A DNA stretch of 64,000 nt. Origin: Adiantum capillus-veneris. Its lineage: Eukaryota > Streptophyta > Polypodiopsida > Polypodiales > Pteridaceae. The stretch lies in NCBI GenBank assembly GCA_014529385.2, contig CM043964.1, forward strand, positions 8,939,497 to 9,003,496, in the 5' to 3' direction. The notes beneath the pieces were generated by a model, which was not told where the DNA came from, did no database searches, and worked only from the letters and a program-made list of their open reading frames with translations. Of this stretch, positions 10,374-20,250 are shown in pieces (positions within the stretch are counted from its first letter, which is position 1; each line of letters begins with the position of its first letter). A program made the position numbers and the translations under genes.

Positions 10374-10580
10374 TTCAACAAGTGTGGTAGATTGGTTATC
10401 TGAGTTCCCTCTTGAATAACAGGTCTTTAGTTCAACACATGTCAAATAGATCTTCGAGGTCTTTTGGGATTGTTACTATAAAGTGAGTAGGTTCTCTTCT
10501 CTTTGCTTCTATAACATGTTGAGTGTTTTAGAATGATATATTAGGTATGTATTCATGATTTTAATTCCATAGGTCTCATA
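10374..10580 (+). repeat. Dispersed repeat, copy 1
   Basis: Direct match to about 29969-30175 (shared CAAGTGTGGTAGATTGG and GAATAACAGGTCTTTAG). In the second copy it is joined directly to the TAGTCTCATC tandem repeat, so the two copies flank different deletions. No coding content. Confidence 0.8.
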
Positions 10581-10654
10581 CTATTAGGACTCCCCAATTT
10601 CAGAGAAAGCAAAAACTTTGAGAAAACATGGAATATACCATGAAAAAGCAATGA

Positions 10655-10766
10655 AAAGTCACGCGAAAAGAATTTGGAAGGTGAAAAGTTTTATATATTA
10701 AAAAGGAATGGTTTTGCAATCATGGTGTATTGATCTCTTCCACACACGATTCCTAGTTGGTGTATT

Positions 10767-10808
<42 letters not shown>

Positions 10809-10984
10809 TGAGCAGGGCAAGAAGCAGTGCGTTAATGCAATAGACGTCACAAGAAGACTTGCGTTAAGGTAGGCTCGTCAAGGTGTCAGGCAATGGGAGA
10901 TTGCGTATCTGCTGAGGGGACGTGCCAAGCTCGTAGAGCAACATGCTCACTACACAGAGCTCATCATCTCAGAGATCGTTTTTC

Positions 10985-11028
<44 letters not shown>

Positions 11029-11098
11029 AATAACGGTATGCTAACACAACGATGACCGCTATTATTTTCTAAGCCGGCCATGTTGCATAGGGATCTCG
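10655..11098 (+). repeat. Duplicated segment with CT and GT microsatellites, copy 1
   Basis: Closely matches 16270-16753. It includes a (CT)n run (about 10771-10803) and a (GT)n run (about 10987-11028), both clearly longer in the second copy. The copy at 16270 then skips about 250 bp and continues with sequence equal to 11345-11445. Confidence 0.88.
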
Positions 11099-11499
11099 GG
11101 GGGTTCACTATGTGTAAAACTACCATATCACGTGCCTTCAAGACATGTTTGTAAAACCCCTTATCCGTGAATTTTGTTAAGAATATAATGTACCCTTTTC
11201 TTTTAAAATCTGTAAGTTTTTTTCAAATTTGAAAAAATAACGCCCTTCTGTATAGATATTTCTGTAAGTTTCAAGAACTTTAAATACCCTTCTGTTGAAC
11301 TCACGTGATATGTTACTTTTTTATTAGGTGACCTCCCCGGGATAGGGATGGGGTGGGATGCTAGAAGATGATGATATTGGTAGATGTTATGGTATTCCTA
11401 ACACAGCATTGGCAGAGCAAAGGAATAAAAGATCTTTTAAGAAATCTTTGAGTTAGGAACAACTTTTAATTTGGTTAAGCCATTAGAAACACCTTTTAA

Positions 11500-11945
11500 T
11501 TAATGAAGTATTCAAAACACTCAAAATAATCGACCAAAAGATGAGACTACGCACAACTCATTGATTTGATATATTCATTCTCTCACAAAATGTGTACAGA
11601 GATAGCCTATATGTAGGATACGTTTCATACAATTAATGAAGTATTCAAAACATTCAAAAGAATCAACGAAAAGATGAGACTAAGCACAACTCATTGATTT
11701 GATATGTTCGTTCTCTCACAAAATGTGTAGAGGGATAGCCTATATGTTTTGAATATTATTAATGAAGTATTCAAAACATTCAAAACAATCAACCAAAGAT
11801 GAGAGTATGCACAACTCATTGATTTGATATGTTTGTTTTCTCACAATATGTGTACATAGATAGCCTATATGTAGGATAGGTTTCATACAATTAATGAAGT
11901 ATTCAAAACATTCAAAAAAATCCACTAAAAGATGAGACTAAGCAT
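11500..11945 (-). repeat. Tandem repeat, mirrored copy of 7914-8346
   Basis: Same 116-133 bp units in reverse orientation, with the CTCACAAAATGTGTA and ATTAATGAAGTATTCAAAAC blocks recurring. It sits between the G LTR and the inner end of the arm. Confidence 0.9.
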
Positions 11946-11964
11946 AGCGCAACCTCAACGCCAG

Positions 11965-12842
11965 TGTTGGAGCATCATCCTAGCATACTGGAGACACCAA
12001 CATAATGTCGATCCGGCTAGGGCATGGAAACACACAAAGAAGTTTGTGCGTGCCAAATGGAGGATAAGAAGGTGAAATCTACACACAAAGAGAGCTATGG
12101 AGAAGGAATGATGATGCTACGAGGAGTAAGCACACTACTAATCTACCATTTGGCCTAATCTCTCACTAATCAAGCTTAATCATGCTCAAAACTCACTAAT
12201 CAATCACTAATCCTTCTCTAATCAAGCACCCAATGTGCATAGAATAGCATAGAGTGACCAAACACGGACAGACACACTCTACACAAGCCTACACAGACTT
12301 AGAAGCAAGCTTAAACAAGAGGGAAACATCATAAAAGAGAGAGATTAATCAAAAAATCAGCCACTAATCTTCATTAATTGAGCAAAAGATTACAAGCATG
12401 AGTAAATGAGAGAGAAGAGATTAGAGTTTAACTATGGCATGAAGCCAAATCATCCATGTGCGCGCGTAGAGAGCTTGAGGACTCCATAGCCGTCACCTTC
12501 TTCACCAAGCTTATCTCAAATGCCTCAGAATGACATTCACATTGTGGGTTTTGACCTTTATACTCACTAGGTTTTTTAGAAGTGGTCGGACGCCCAAATG
12601 GCCAGAATCACTTAATCTAATATCTGCCCTGCCTAGGCTCTAAATATAGCACAATGATTAGAACATGGAACTTCATAGATAGTGACCGTCGATTGTGATT
12701 GTAACTTCATAGATAGTCTTTAATTGCATCTCTTACTTGTGATCTTCACTTCATCATCATCTAGCATCATTAGCATTTACTAAAATTAGTAAATAGCATC
12801 TTTGAGTGGTCTGTTGGCCACTGTTAACCTACTTGGTTAACA
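11965..12842 (-). repeat. LTR of family G, minus orientation
   Basis: On the minus strand it begins TGTTAACCAAGTAGG after a polypurine tract (12843-12854, GGATGGAAGGAG on the minus strand) and ends …TCCAACA at 11965. It is the 3' LTR of the minus-strand G element whose interior occupies 12843 to about 15900. It is ~60 bp shorter than the copy at 6948-7888. Confidence 0.8.
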
Positions 12843-13356
12843 CTCCTTCCATCCAATTTCAGTGCACGTCCCTGTGCGCTGCCTTGGTTGTTGGCATTTG
12901 AAGACTTTTGAAATTGGAGGTGAATAATAATTGTATTGAAGAGCGGTAAGCTATTGGTTTTACTTGTTGGATGTGTAATATGAAAATAGTCATGTTGGTT
13001 CAAATAGAAGCAAATGGCCTTGAGTTATTGGAAAAATTAAAATAAATGGGTTATGTACATTACATTAGGGTCTAGAAACCTGAATTACCAATGGGGAAAA
13101 GCCTCCTGGGAAAGAGTGCCCAAAGGTATACAATCTTATTATGGGAATCTACAATCATGGGTGTCTAGGGACTTAATTTATTAGGCTTATATAGACAATG
13201 TGGAAGTTAATAGTTGTAAGCCTTTTGTCCCTTGAATAGTCGTCTCATTATCTTTCCTTGAGTCTTGAGTTTTTTTGTGGTTGCTGGTACCTGCAAGGTG
13301 AGTGCATGGGTGGAACATTAAAGAGTGCCTATTTCAATTGTCCAATTATGGGACAT

Positions 13357-13788
13357 TCTATATGCTTGCACAAAAATATGCATGCGTAAGATTATGCTAT
13401 GCGTGAGAAGAGTTTTTAATGGGTGCTTCTCATAATTAAAGTAGCTACAAAAGTAAAAATAGATTCACTTTAATAGCTTCCACCACTCTGGAGAAGGGCT
13501 CTTGTTGCGAGGTTTTTCCACTCTCCTCACGTGCACAAGTGCGTGTGTGTTTTTCTTAGACCACTCCGCCACTCATCCATGATTAAAATAATAGACTTTG
13601 ACTATGCTCACCTATCCAGCATGAGCGACACAATTTAATTACGCTCAACTCTCCTAGCTTGAGCTATATATAGCCTAATTAGCTATACTCATAGACCACA
13701 AAAAAATATTCAGGACTTGACGCTTACGTCTAACGCTTTGCTCATTTATTGGCTCAACTGCCCACTCTTGACTTTTTGATCGACTTGA
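13357..13788 (-). other. G-element interior without recognisable ORF
   Basis: AT-rich; nothing codes. By position it is the 3' untranslated interior between the last G ORF and the polypurine tract. Confidence 0.4.
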
Positions 13789-14088
13789 CTATTGCCTTGA
13801 GCTCTCAACAAAGAATATATGTAAACATTTGGAGCTCAAATCCTCGAAAAGAGTATTATTAAAGGACCATATTGGCAAGATAGGTTTCTTATGCCATACC
13901 TGGTTGACCTTTGTTGTCATACCTTCTTGTTGTTTTTTTTGGTCCAATGGTTCAAAAGATTGGCTGGCTCCATTCCTGTTATTACATTGTTGCTTTTTTG
14001 TCTGGTTTTGTTGGAAGTTGGAGATGACTTCAATCTTTAGCTTTTCATTATGATTCTTTGGCACCCACATGTATCTACTACTTGTCAT
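13789..14088 (-). CDS. G-element orphan ORF c (WVPK motif)
   Basis: A 99-codon frame, Gln/Asn/Lys-rich, with an N-terminal RYMWVPKNHNEK motif that echoes the QKFWLPKPK motif of the upstream ORF at 14299-14649. No recognised domain. Low-complexity Lys/Gln regions with repeated W-(V/L)-P-K motifs occur in some plant retrotransposon gag or spacer regions, but I cannot name the family. It may be the downstream part of one longer broken frame that includes 14299-14649. Confidence 0.35.
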   Translation of the reverse strand: MTSSRYMWVPKNHNEKLKIEVISNFQQNQTKKQQCNNRNGASQSFEPLDQKKQQEGMTTKVNQVWHKKPILPIWSFNNTLFEDLSSKCLHIFFVESSRQ

Positions 14089-14298
14089 TGGTGTATTCTT
14101 GCAGATGACATTTGTAATTTTTGGACTTTTATCCTTGATTTGTCGTTGTTTGTAGTCGTAAGTATCTTCAAGCTTTGTATAATCTGAGCTTGGCGCTTTT
14201 GTTAGCCAAATTTGATTATGACCATTGTAGTACCCTTATGCTTGAAGTGTGTTGGATGGCACAAACCTTTTTGTCATTGATTTGGTATTCCTATTTAC

Positions 14299-14649
14299 CT
14301 ATTCTTTGCCATCTTTGGAAATTTCGTGTGTTGCATTCCCTTGAAAATATGTAGGCCTTCGAGATTGTGAACTGTTTTTGAATCTGTTTTTGGCCTTGTT
14401 GTTTGACCTCCTGTTTTGAGATTGATTTAATCTTGAATCTCCTGGTTGTTGTTGTGGTTTGAAGCCACTTGCTACTGTATAGCCTGATATCTTTGGTTTA
14501 GGTAACCAAAATTTTTGTTGACCACTGTAGTAGCCTTGCTCTTTTAAGTTGTAATGGGAAGCAATCCACCCCATGTTTTTACCTAATTTGCTTTGACTAG
14601 GATCAATTTCCAAATTGGTCTTTGACATTGACGTCATTGCCGGTAACAT
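14299..14649 (-). CDS. G-element orphan ORF b (basic, Q/N/K-rich)
   Basis: A 116-codon frame with GWIASHYNLKEQGYYSGQ, QKFWLPKPKISGY and a C-terminal RRSNNKAKNRFKN stretch that is strongly basic, as expected for a nucleic-acid-binding tail. A second diverged copy lies at 5369-5580 on the other strand, so the frame belongs to the repeated G element. No protease, RT or integrase motif is present. The family is unrecognised. Confidence 0.45.
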   Translation of the reverse strand: MLPAMTSMSKTNLEIDPSQSKLGKNMGWIASHYNLKEQGYYSGQQKFWLPKPKISGYTVASGFKPQQQPGDSRLNQSQNRRSNNKAKNRFKNSSQSRRPTYFQGNATHEISKDGKE

Positions 14650-15000
14650 AATTTTTGTAATGTTGTTGGCATCTTTGCTTGCTTAGTGTTGGGTATATTG
14701 GCGGAAAGACCCTTTTAGGCTGCTAGCGAGGTTTTAGGTCTTGAGGTTCCTTGGATGTGGAAGCCACTTCTATTTGTTTGAGTATTTATTTGCACTTGTG
14801 ACCTTCCGGGTGGAATTTTTCTATGTAGAGGGAGAGGATATGATTTCTTGGACTTTTTCTTTTCTCTTGTCTGCTACTGATAAGCATTTATTTGTACTGA
14901 CCTGGGAAGTTTGGACGATGTCTTGTGGAGGACATGATCTAGTTATATCTGCATCTGGACTGAGTTGAGGCAGTCTTTTGTGCCTCTATTTTTTACTGTA

Positions 15001-15690
15001 TTATTGAGTCTTTAGATCTGATAGCTTTTTAGAAGAATATTGTCTCTTATCTTCAGCTGCAATTCTTACCATGGCCACTGGTTCACATTTCTGTTTAATG
15101 ATCTTTTTGGTCATCTTTTGATAGGCTTCTTGTGCTTGCTGCATCATTTGCTCTTGATTGTTCAAGTCAATCTTGATTTGTGTCACCTTTGACTTTTTTT
15201 TTTTGTCATCCACTTGCAACACAATAGTAGGTATTGACTTTATAGCCAGCTCTTCTTCTGAATTCAAGCCATCCTTTGTACGCATTGAAGTGTCATTTCC
15301 TTGGCTTTGAGACTTGATCTTTGTCTGTGTCAATTTCCTAACTACATCTTTGACCGTTGAATTGTCTATGCTAGTTGCATTGTCATGTAGATTCTTTGAT
15401 TCTACGTCCATGTTTGTCATTTGTGATTTCATCAAAGGAAAGACTTTGACTACCTTTGTTAGCTCTGCATCCTTATCACAGATAATTTCTTCATCCACTT
15501 CCTCGGACATTGAACTGTTCGCTGCATCCTCGTCAGTTTGTTTGACCTTAGGCTTTAAATCTTCTAAGCTATTGGTAACCATATGGTTAAGCTGATCTTT
15601 TTTGACAGCTTGATTTTCAATCAGAACATCATTGATGCCTGTAAGCTCTAGTATCCTAGTCATAAGTATGTCTCTTGTGTCTTGTGACAT
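15001..15690 (-). CDS. G-element orphan ORF a (coiled-coil-like, 229 aa)
   Basis: A 229-codon frame starting MSQDTRDILMTRILEL and ending …SSKKLSDLKTQ. It is rich in Lys, Asp, Glu and Gln. The Q/E/M-rich stretch (QEQMMQQAQEAYQKMTKKI, about residues 180-200) suggests a coiled coil. No catalytic motif. Just upstream on the same strand (about 15830-15880) a CYKCGIDHL sequence resembles part of a CCHC zinc knuckle, which hints that the frame follows or belongs to a gag-like gene. No homologue is recognised. Confidence 0.45.
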   Translation of the reverse strand: MSQDTRDILMTRILELTGINDVLIENQAVKKDQLNHMVTNSLEDLKPKVKQTDEDAANSSMSEEVDEEIICDKDAELTKVVKVFPLMKSQMTNMDVESKNLHDNATSIDNSTVKDVVRKLTQTKIKSQSQGNDTSMRTKDGLNSEEELAIKSIPTIVLQVDDKKKKSKVTQIKIDLNNQEQMMQQAQEAYQKMTKKIIKQKCEPVAMVRIAAEDKRQYSSKKLSDLKTQ

Positions 15691-15699
15691 TATTTTCTT

Positions 15700-16269
15700 T
15701 CTTTCTGGGGACCTTGTTGGAGACCTTTGCTTTGTTGATTCAGTTTGCTGATTTATTGATACTGGCTTGGCCTTGCTGCTTCATTTTTTCTAAGTGTAGC
15801 TTGACTGGACGATTGGGTATTAGATGGTCAATACCACATTTGTAGCAATTCCCATCCATTTCTATTTGTACAATACCTGGTCGAGGTAGCTAGCGGCAAC
15901 TCTTAAGAATAATTGAAAGATTCTTTTTTGTTGAATTATAGGATTGTCTTCATTAGACCATGTTTGAGAAAGAAATTTTGTGGTGATGTTTGAAGGGCTA
16001 GATGAAATAGTTTGTATCTGGAATTAATTAAAGAACATTGTTTATATATGTAAAACATTGTGGTAGTAATTACTAAACAAGCAAAAAAGTGTGAGTGTGG
16101 GGTGGAAAGTGGGGGTTGGCTCAGGTTGCCAGTCAAGGATGGGTGGTCTCGATTAGTCGAGAAACTCTCCACTCCCTCTTATTAAGAGAAGTGAAATTAG
16201 AGACTTATTGTGCCAAGAGTTGAGATGGCCCAAATCTACGTGACATAAGATTACTATTTAGTTTAGACT
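15700..16269. other. Remainder of G interior and junction
   Basis: Contains the zinc-knuckle-like CYKCGIDHL on the minus strand (about 15830-15880). Otherwise nothing recognisable. No 5' LTR of the minus-strand G element is found before the duplicated segment starts at 16270, so the element is 5'-truncated. Confidence 0.4.
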
Positions 16270-16376
16270 AAGTCACGCAAAAAGAATTTGGAAGGTGAAA
16301 AGTTTTATATATTAAAAAGGAATGGTTTTGCAATCATGGTGTATTGATCTCTTCCACACACGATTCCTAGTTGGTG

Positions 16377-16442
<66 letters not shown>

Positions 16443-16620
16443 CATGTGAGTAGGGCAAGAAGCAGTGCGTTAATGCAATAGACGTCAGAAGAAGACTTGC
16501 GTTAAGGCAAGCTCGTCAAGGTGTCAGGCAATGGGAGATTGTGTATCTACTGAGGGGACGTGTGAAGCTCGCAGGGCAGCATGCTCACTACACAGAGGTC
16601 GTCATCTCAGAGCTTGCTTA

Positions 16621-16686
<66 letters not shown>

Positions 16687-16847
16687 AATAACGGCATGCT
16701 AACACAACGATGAACGTTATTATTTTTTGAGCCGACCATGTTGCATAGGGATGGGGTGGGATGCTAGAAGATGATGATATTGGTAGATGTTATGGTATTC
16801 CTCGAAGCATTGGCAGAGCAAAGGAATAAAAGATTTTTTTACGAAAT
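16270..16847 (+). repeat. Duplicated segment, copy 2 (CACTA target)
   Basis: Matches 10655-11098 and then 11345-11446 with the intervening ~250 bp missing. The (CT)n run is ~60 bp (16380-16439) and the (GT)n run ~59 bp (16626-16684), against ~33 and ~42 bp in copy 1. The final AAT (16845-16847) is the left target duplication of the CACTA element. Confidence 0.88.
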
Positions 16848-17239
16848 CACTACAACAAAAAAGGGGGCCTTCGACGTAGGTTTCGACGCATTCCATCGAA
16901 AAGCCTGTCTATATACGCGTCCCTACGAAATCATCGCTATATGCGTCGATATACGCATCGAAAGGTAATATTATCGACATGTATTTCGACGTGCTTAGCG
17001 ACGCACATAACGACGACCATAACATAAAATCTTTTCTTGGGCAGAGGGCAGGCAGCTTGGCCTGTGCCCAATGAAAAGATGGACACAGCCACAGCCAGAC
17101 TACTTGTCCTCTGCCCAAGAAAGCGAGCAACACCAAAATCAACCATGCTCCCACAGAAATTTCGGCAGAGTTCCCTTCTTTTTCACATAAACTTTTCAAA
17201 AAAACCATATCATGTATACGCCTCCTACATTCTATCCAT

Positions 17240-17640
17240 GTAGGATCTCACATGAAATTTAAGGCCAATGAAAGAAATGAAATGAACTTTGTGCAAAACC
17301 ATAACTGTACCAACTTAAAAGCATAACCATAATGAACTTATTTTGTGCAAAACCATAACCAAATTAAAACCATAACCGGCCATAACCACTTTGATCAAAA
17401 CCATAATGCAGATAACCATAACCATAAACAAAATTAACAATAACCATAAGCATAACCATAAACAAAACAAGAACCATAACCATGTCTATACAAGAATAGG
17501 AGAAGTAACCATGTCTATACAATGACAATGACAATAACCATAACCATAAGGAAAACAATAACTGTCTGAACAATAACCATAACCATATATGTCTATACAG
17601 AAAACACACATAGAAGCGTGTCTGTGTCTCACAAAGCATA
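17240..17640 (+). repeat. ACCATAA-type minisatellite inside the CACTA 3' region
   Basis: Many interspersed copies of ACCATAAC/ACCATAAC-CATA between the ORF2 end and the subterminal repeats, densest around 17340-17590. No coding potential. Confidence 0.75.
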
Positions 17641-17812
17641 TATATGAAATCCGGTCCAGTGATGACTATGTGTCACAACCTGCACATAGGACAAGTCACA
17701 AAATTAGTATTGATATTACTTCACATATACTTACTTAATTAAATCAACTCACACATATTAACGTCTCACCTTAAGCGATCAGCGAGACTCTAAGGCCTCC
17801 TAGTCTACAGGC

Positions 17813-18877
17813 TCTCCTGAAGCATCAAGATCATTCAATACTTCATAGATACCTCTGCGATATCCATTTGTCTCCTCCTGGCGTGTCGGGACTCGATGCA
17901 TCGCGAGATTCTGCATTTATACAAAAATCAAAGTAATAAGAATACATGATTCATCGCGTTTTAAAAAACGCCATAGTTAGGATTGGATTAGAAACTCACA
18001 AACTCATAGCGAAAGGTGTCGAAGCCTCCGCTGCCAAGATTAGATATCCCCCTGGTCATCTATCATATATGCGCGGCCTGAAGCTGCTGTCTGGACCGCG
18101 TGTCCGTTGTCCGCTCATCCTCCCTAATCTGCAGCCACGTCTCGTGTGGGATGCCCGAAGGCTTCGGCGAGGCGGTCCTAAAAGCCTGCTGAGCAGCATC
18201 TCGTCGATGTTTCACGGGGTCCCGTGCAACACCCTTGATCCACCTCCTCGGAACAGCCTTTGAACCCGGAGCAGGCTGGTACTCTCTCAGGATGGTCTCC
18301 ACTATGTAACTGACTTTGTCCTCATCCTGCTCAAGCCAATGCGTCAGAATGTTGGTTGAAAATTGCAGCTCCGCGAGCTGGCGAATCCGCTGTCTCATCT
18401 CAGTCCCGACTCTATCCATGTCAACTAAACCATTTTCCCGTACAGTATAGAGCTTGGAGGTACTAGAATCGTTTGCCCCCCAAGGTGTCCGACTTGTGCC
18501 AAGAGGTGTGTTGAGAGGTGTGTCTAGGTAGGACGGGGTTCGTGAGTGAGGAGGGGTCGAAGCATCTGTGGACCCTCCTCCACAGCAACCACCACCTCCA
18601 CCTAATAATCGCCGAGATCGACGAGTGCGCCTGTGCTGCATAGATGAGGACGTACCCGCCTGTGCCGCACCCCTAGGTGTCGAAGCGGCCGTGATGGGAG
18701 AAGCGGGCGTCGTACCCGTAGGCGTCCCCCCCCCATAGGTGTCCCCCCCATAGGCGTCGGACCCTCGGGTGTGAAGCCCGGAGGCGTAGTACTCGTGCCT
18801 CTGGCTACCCAGTACTGAGAAGCCTGTGCCATCTCAGCAGGCGTCATCCGTGACGAAGCCCATGAATGCATCTTCAC
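17813..18877 (-). pseudogene. CACTA second gene (TnpA/Ptta-like), two exons visible
   Basis: The main exon runs from an ATG at 18877 to about 18000. The N-terminal part is Pro/Gly/Thr-rich (MTPAEMAQASQYW, then TPMGG repeats). A run of nine Cs near 18727-18735 breaks the frame, which resumes as the frame that holds 18641-18063. Conserved-looking features are IRQLAELQFS and PSGIPHETWLQI, plus two adjacent nonsense codons (TGA 18063-18065, TAG 18060-18062). The same frame then continues to RYEF at a consensus donor GTGAGT. An 87-bp intron (17913-17999) ends in ATGCAG and the last exon reads NLAMHRVPTRQEET to a TAG at about 17813. In CACTA elements the second gene encodes a DNA-binding protein; this assignment rests on position and weak similarity. 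Confidence 0.6.
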
Positions 18878-19018
18878 TCATAGAAGCGGGATCTGGAAGC
18901 TTGTCTGCCATACTAAAGTCTTGTACAAATAAAGTAAAATAAAGCATCAGAACACCTTTGTTTAAATTAACTTTAAGCTTAATTTTAAATCAACGTCTTC
19001 ACACAAACACTTATATAC

Positions 19019-20033
19019 CTAGGCCTTGACGAGTGAGGCATCATCGATAAGATCTTGCACCATATCATCGTCTATCTCTAATTGCAAACATAACTCTGCC
19101 CCAACTCGTTCTGGCTGATTGTCTTCATCCATTGCATCTTCATCTACAAGTGTCAATTCTGCCTCGCCTGCGTCATCCCTCGTATATCTGTCAGCTTCCT
19201 CTGCCATACCTTCGTCCACCTCATCTAATGTTACAGTAGTATGGACGTCGTCTGACTGACTTTCCTCTAGGAGCTCTTTCCCTTCAAATACTTGTTTATT
19301 TTTTGAAGCAACCTGAACCACAAACCACCATTGTCGCTCTCGAGGGTCTGGTACAAAGACCACTTTCTCGCAATGTTTGGGGAGACGAAATGTGTCGCTC
19401 GCATCTGTCCAAACCTTTGTAGAATCTATTTGCATAAGTTTGTTTCCATCTCTGCATACCGTTGCATTGCGACCAAAAATCGTGTCGCTCCCTATTGCGT
19501 CTCTCTTTCTCTTCTTCGTGTCTTTCAAGCCATTTTTGCATCGGCACTGAATTTAGTATACAGAACTTCATGATCTTTTCTCGCATGGCCTCGTTCATTT
19601 TCTCCGGCACCCCTTGCCCTTGTGGCTCCTCTCCCACCAGTCTTGCATCCTCCTCATCGCTCCATAGTCGAGGAATTTCTGGGTCAGAAACGGATAGAAA
19701 TTCGGTTGTCAATACAAGAGACTCTTACACCAGCCATCCTTTTTCCATGCTTCCCTTTGGATGCGCTTTTTGGCGAACAAAACCCTTAAGTGTTTTCATG
19801 AACCGCTCAAAAAAGAACATCCAACGGATGTGGACTGTACCTGCCACTGCAACCTCATCTACTACATGCACGAGCAAGTGCATTTGGATAGTTAGGCAGC
19901 TCATGGGTAGATACTTCTGAATCATGCAAACTACCTCAATGCAGTTAGCCCTTGCGACTACAATATATTCCTCCCGTATCTCCTTGGAAGAGATCCACCG
20001 CACTAGCTCTGAAATCTTGTATATGCAGGTCCG
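19019..20033 (-). pseudogene. CACTA TnpD transposase, C-terminal part (DUF4218 end, DUF4216-like)
   Basis: This is the downstream portion of the transposase gene, separated from its upstream part by the copia insertion. 20033-19725 carries the second half of DUF4218: MIQKYLPMSCLTIQMHLLVH, then a HIRWMFFFERFMKTLK block and KGSMEKGW, all hallmark positions of the family. 19712-19296 contains KFCILNSVPMQKWLERH, the linker that follows DUF4218. 19528-19019 contains FRLPKHCEKVVFV followed by PRERQWWFVV, matching DUF4216 where a strand pair precedes W.VV. The last ~100 residues are acidic. At least one frame change (about 19400-19530) separates the blocks; it may be an intron rather than a mutation. 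Confidence 0.85.
20029..20033. repeat. Target site duplication GTCCG (left) of copia 1
   Basis: GTCCG here and at 24956-24960 flank the copia element exactly. Removing the element plus one copy restores an open DUF4218 frame in the CACTA transposase. Confidence 0.95.
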
Positions 20034-20250
20034 TGTTGGAATTAGGGTTGCAGAGAAACACACACATCTTGGAGATGACGAAGGAAGCTCAAGGCACACA
20101 ATAGAGAGTGTGTTACTTAGTGTGCAATGGAAAGATAGATAGCCCTAGAGTGATGGGCGTATATACAATGCACGGGGGAAAAAACCTCCTAAAGAGGGAA
20201 AAAATGCCCCTAGTGGTTTCACACACATCACTATCACATGTATATGGTAA
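20034..20250 (-). repeat. 3' LTR of copia 1
   Basis: 217 bp; lacks a ~9-bp segment (GCGGTCCTA region) and the terminal CA relative to the 5' LTR. It is joined directly to RNase H coding sequence by a deletion. Confidence 0.9.

Larger units (their letters stand above)
11214..13356 (-). repeat. Right arm of ~2.15 kb inverted repeat
   Basis: Reverse complement of 6441-8632, separated from it by a ~2.58 kb loop. Beyond 13356 the right side continues with more G-element interior (to ~15900), whereas the left side beyond 6441 diverges before G sequence reappears at 5369-5580. Confidence 0.9.

Noticed and set aside
16531-16713. 60-codon frame with Cys-Val repeats
   Set aside because: Translation of the (GT)n microsatellite.
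17240-17640. 91-codon minus-strand frame rich in Tyr/Gly/Trp/Leu
   Set aside because: Product of the ACCATAA minisatellite.
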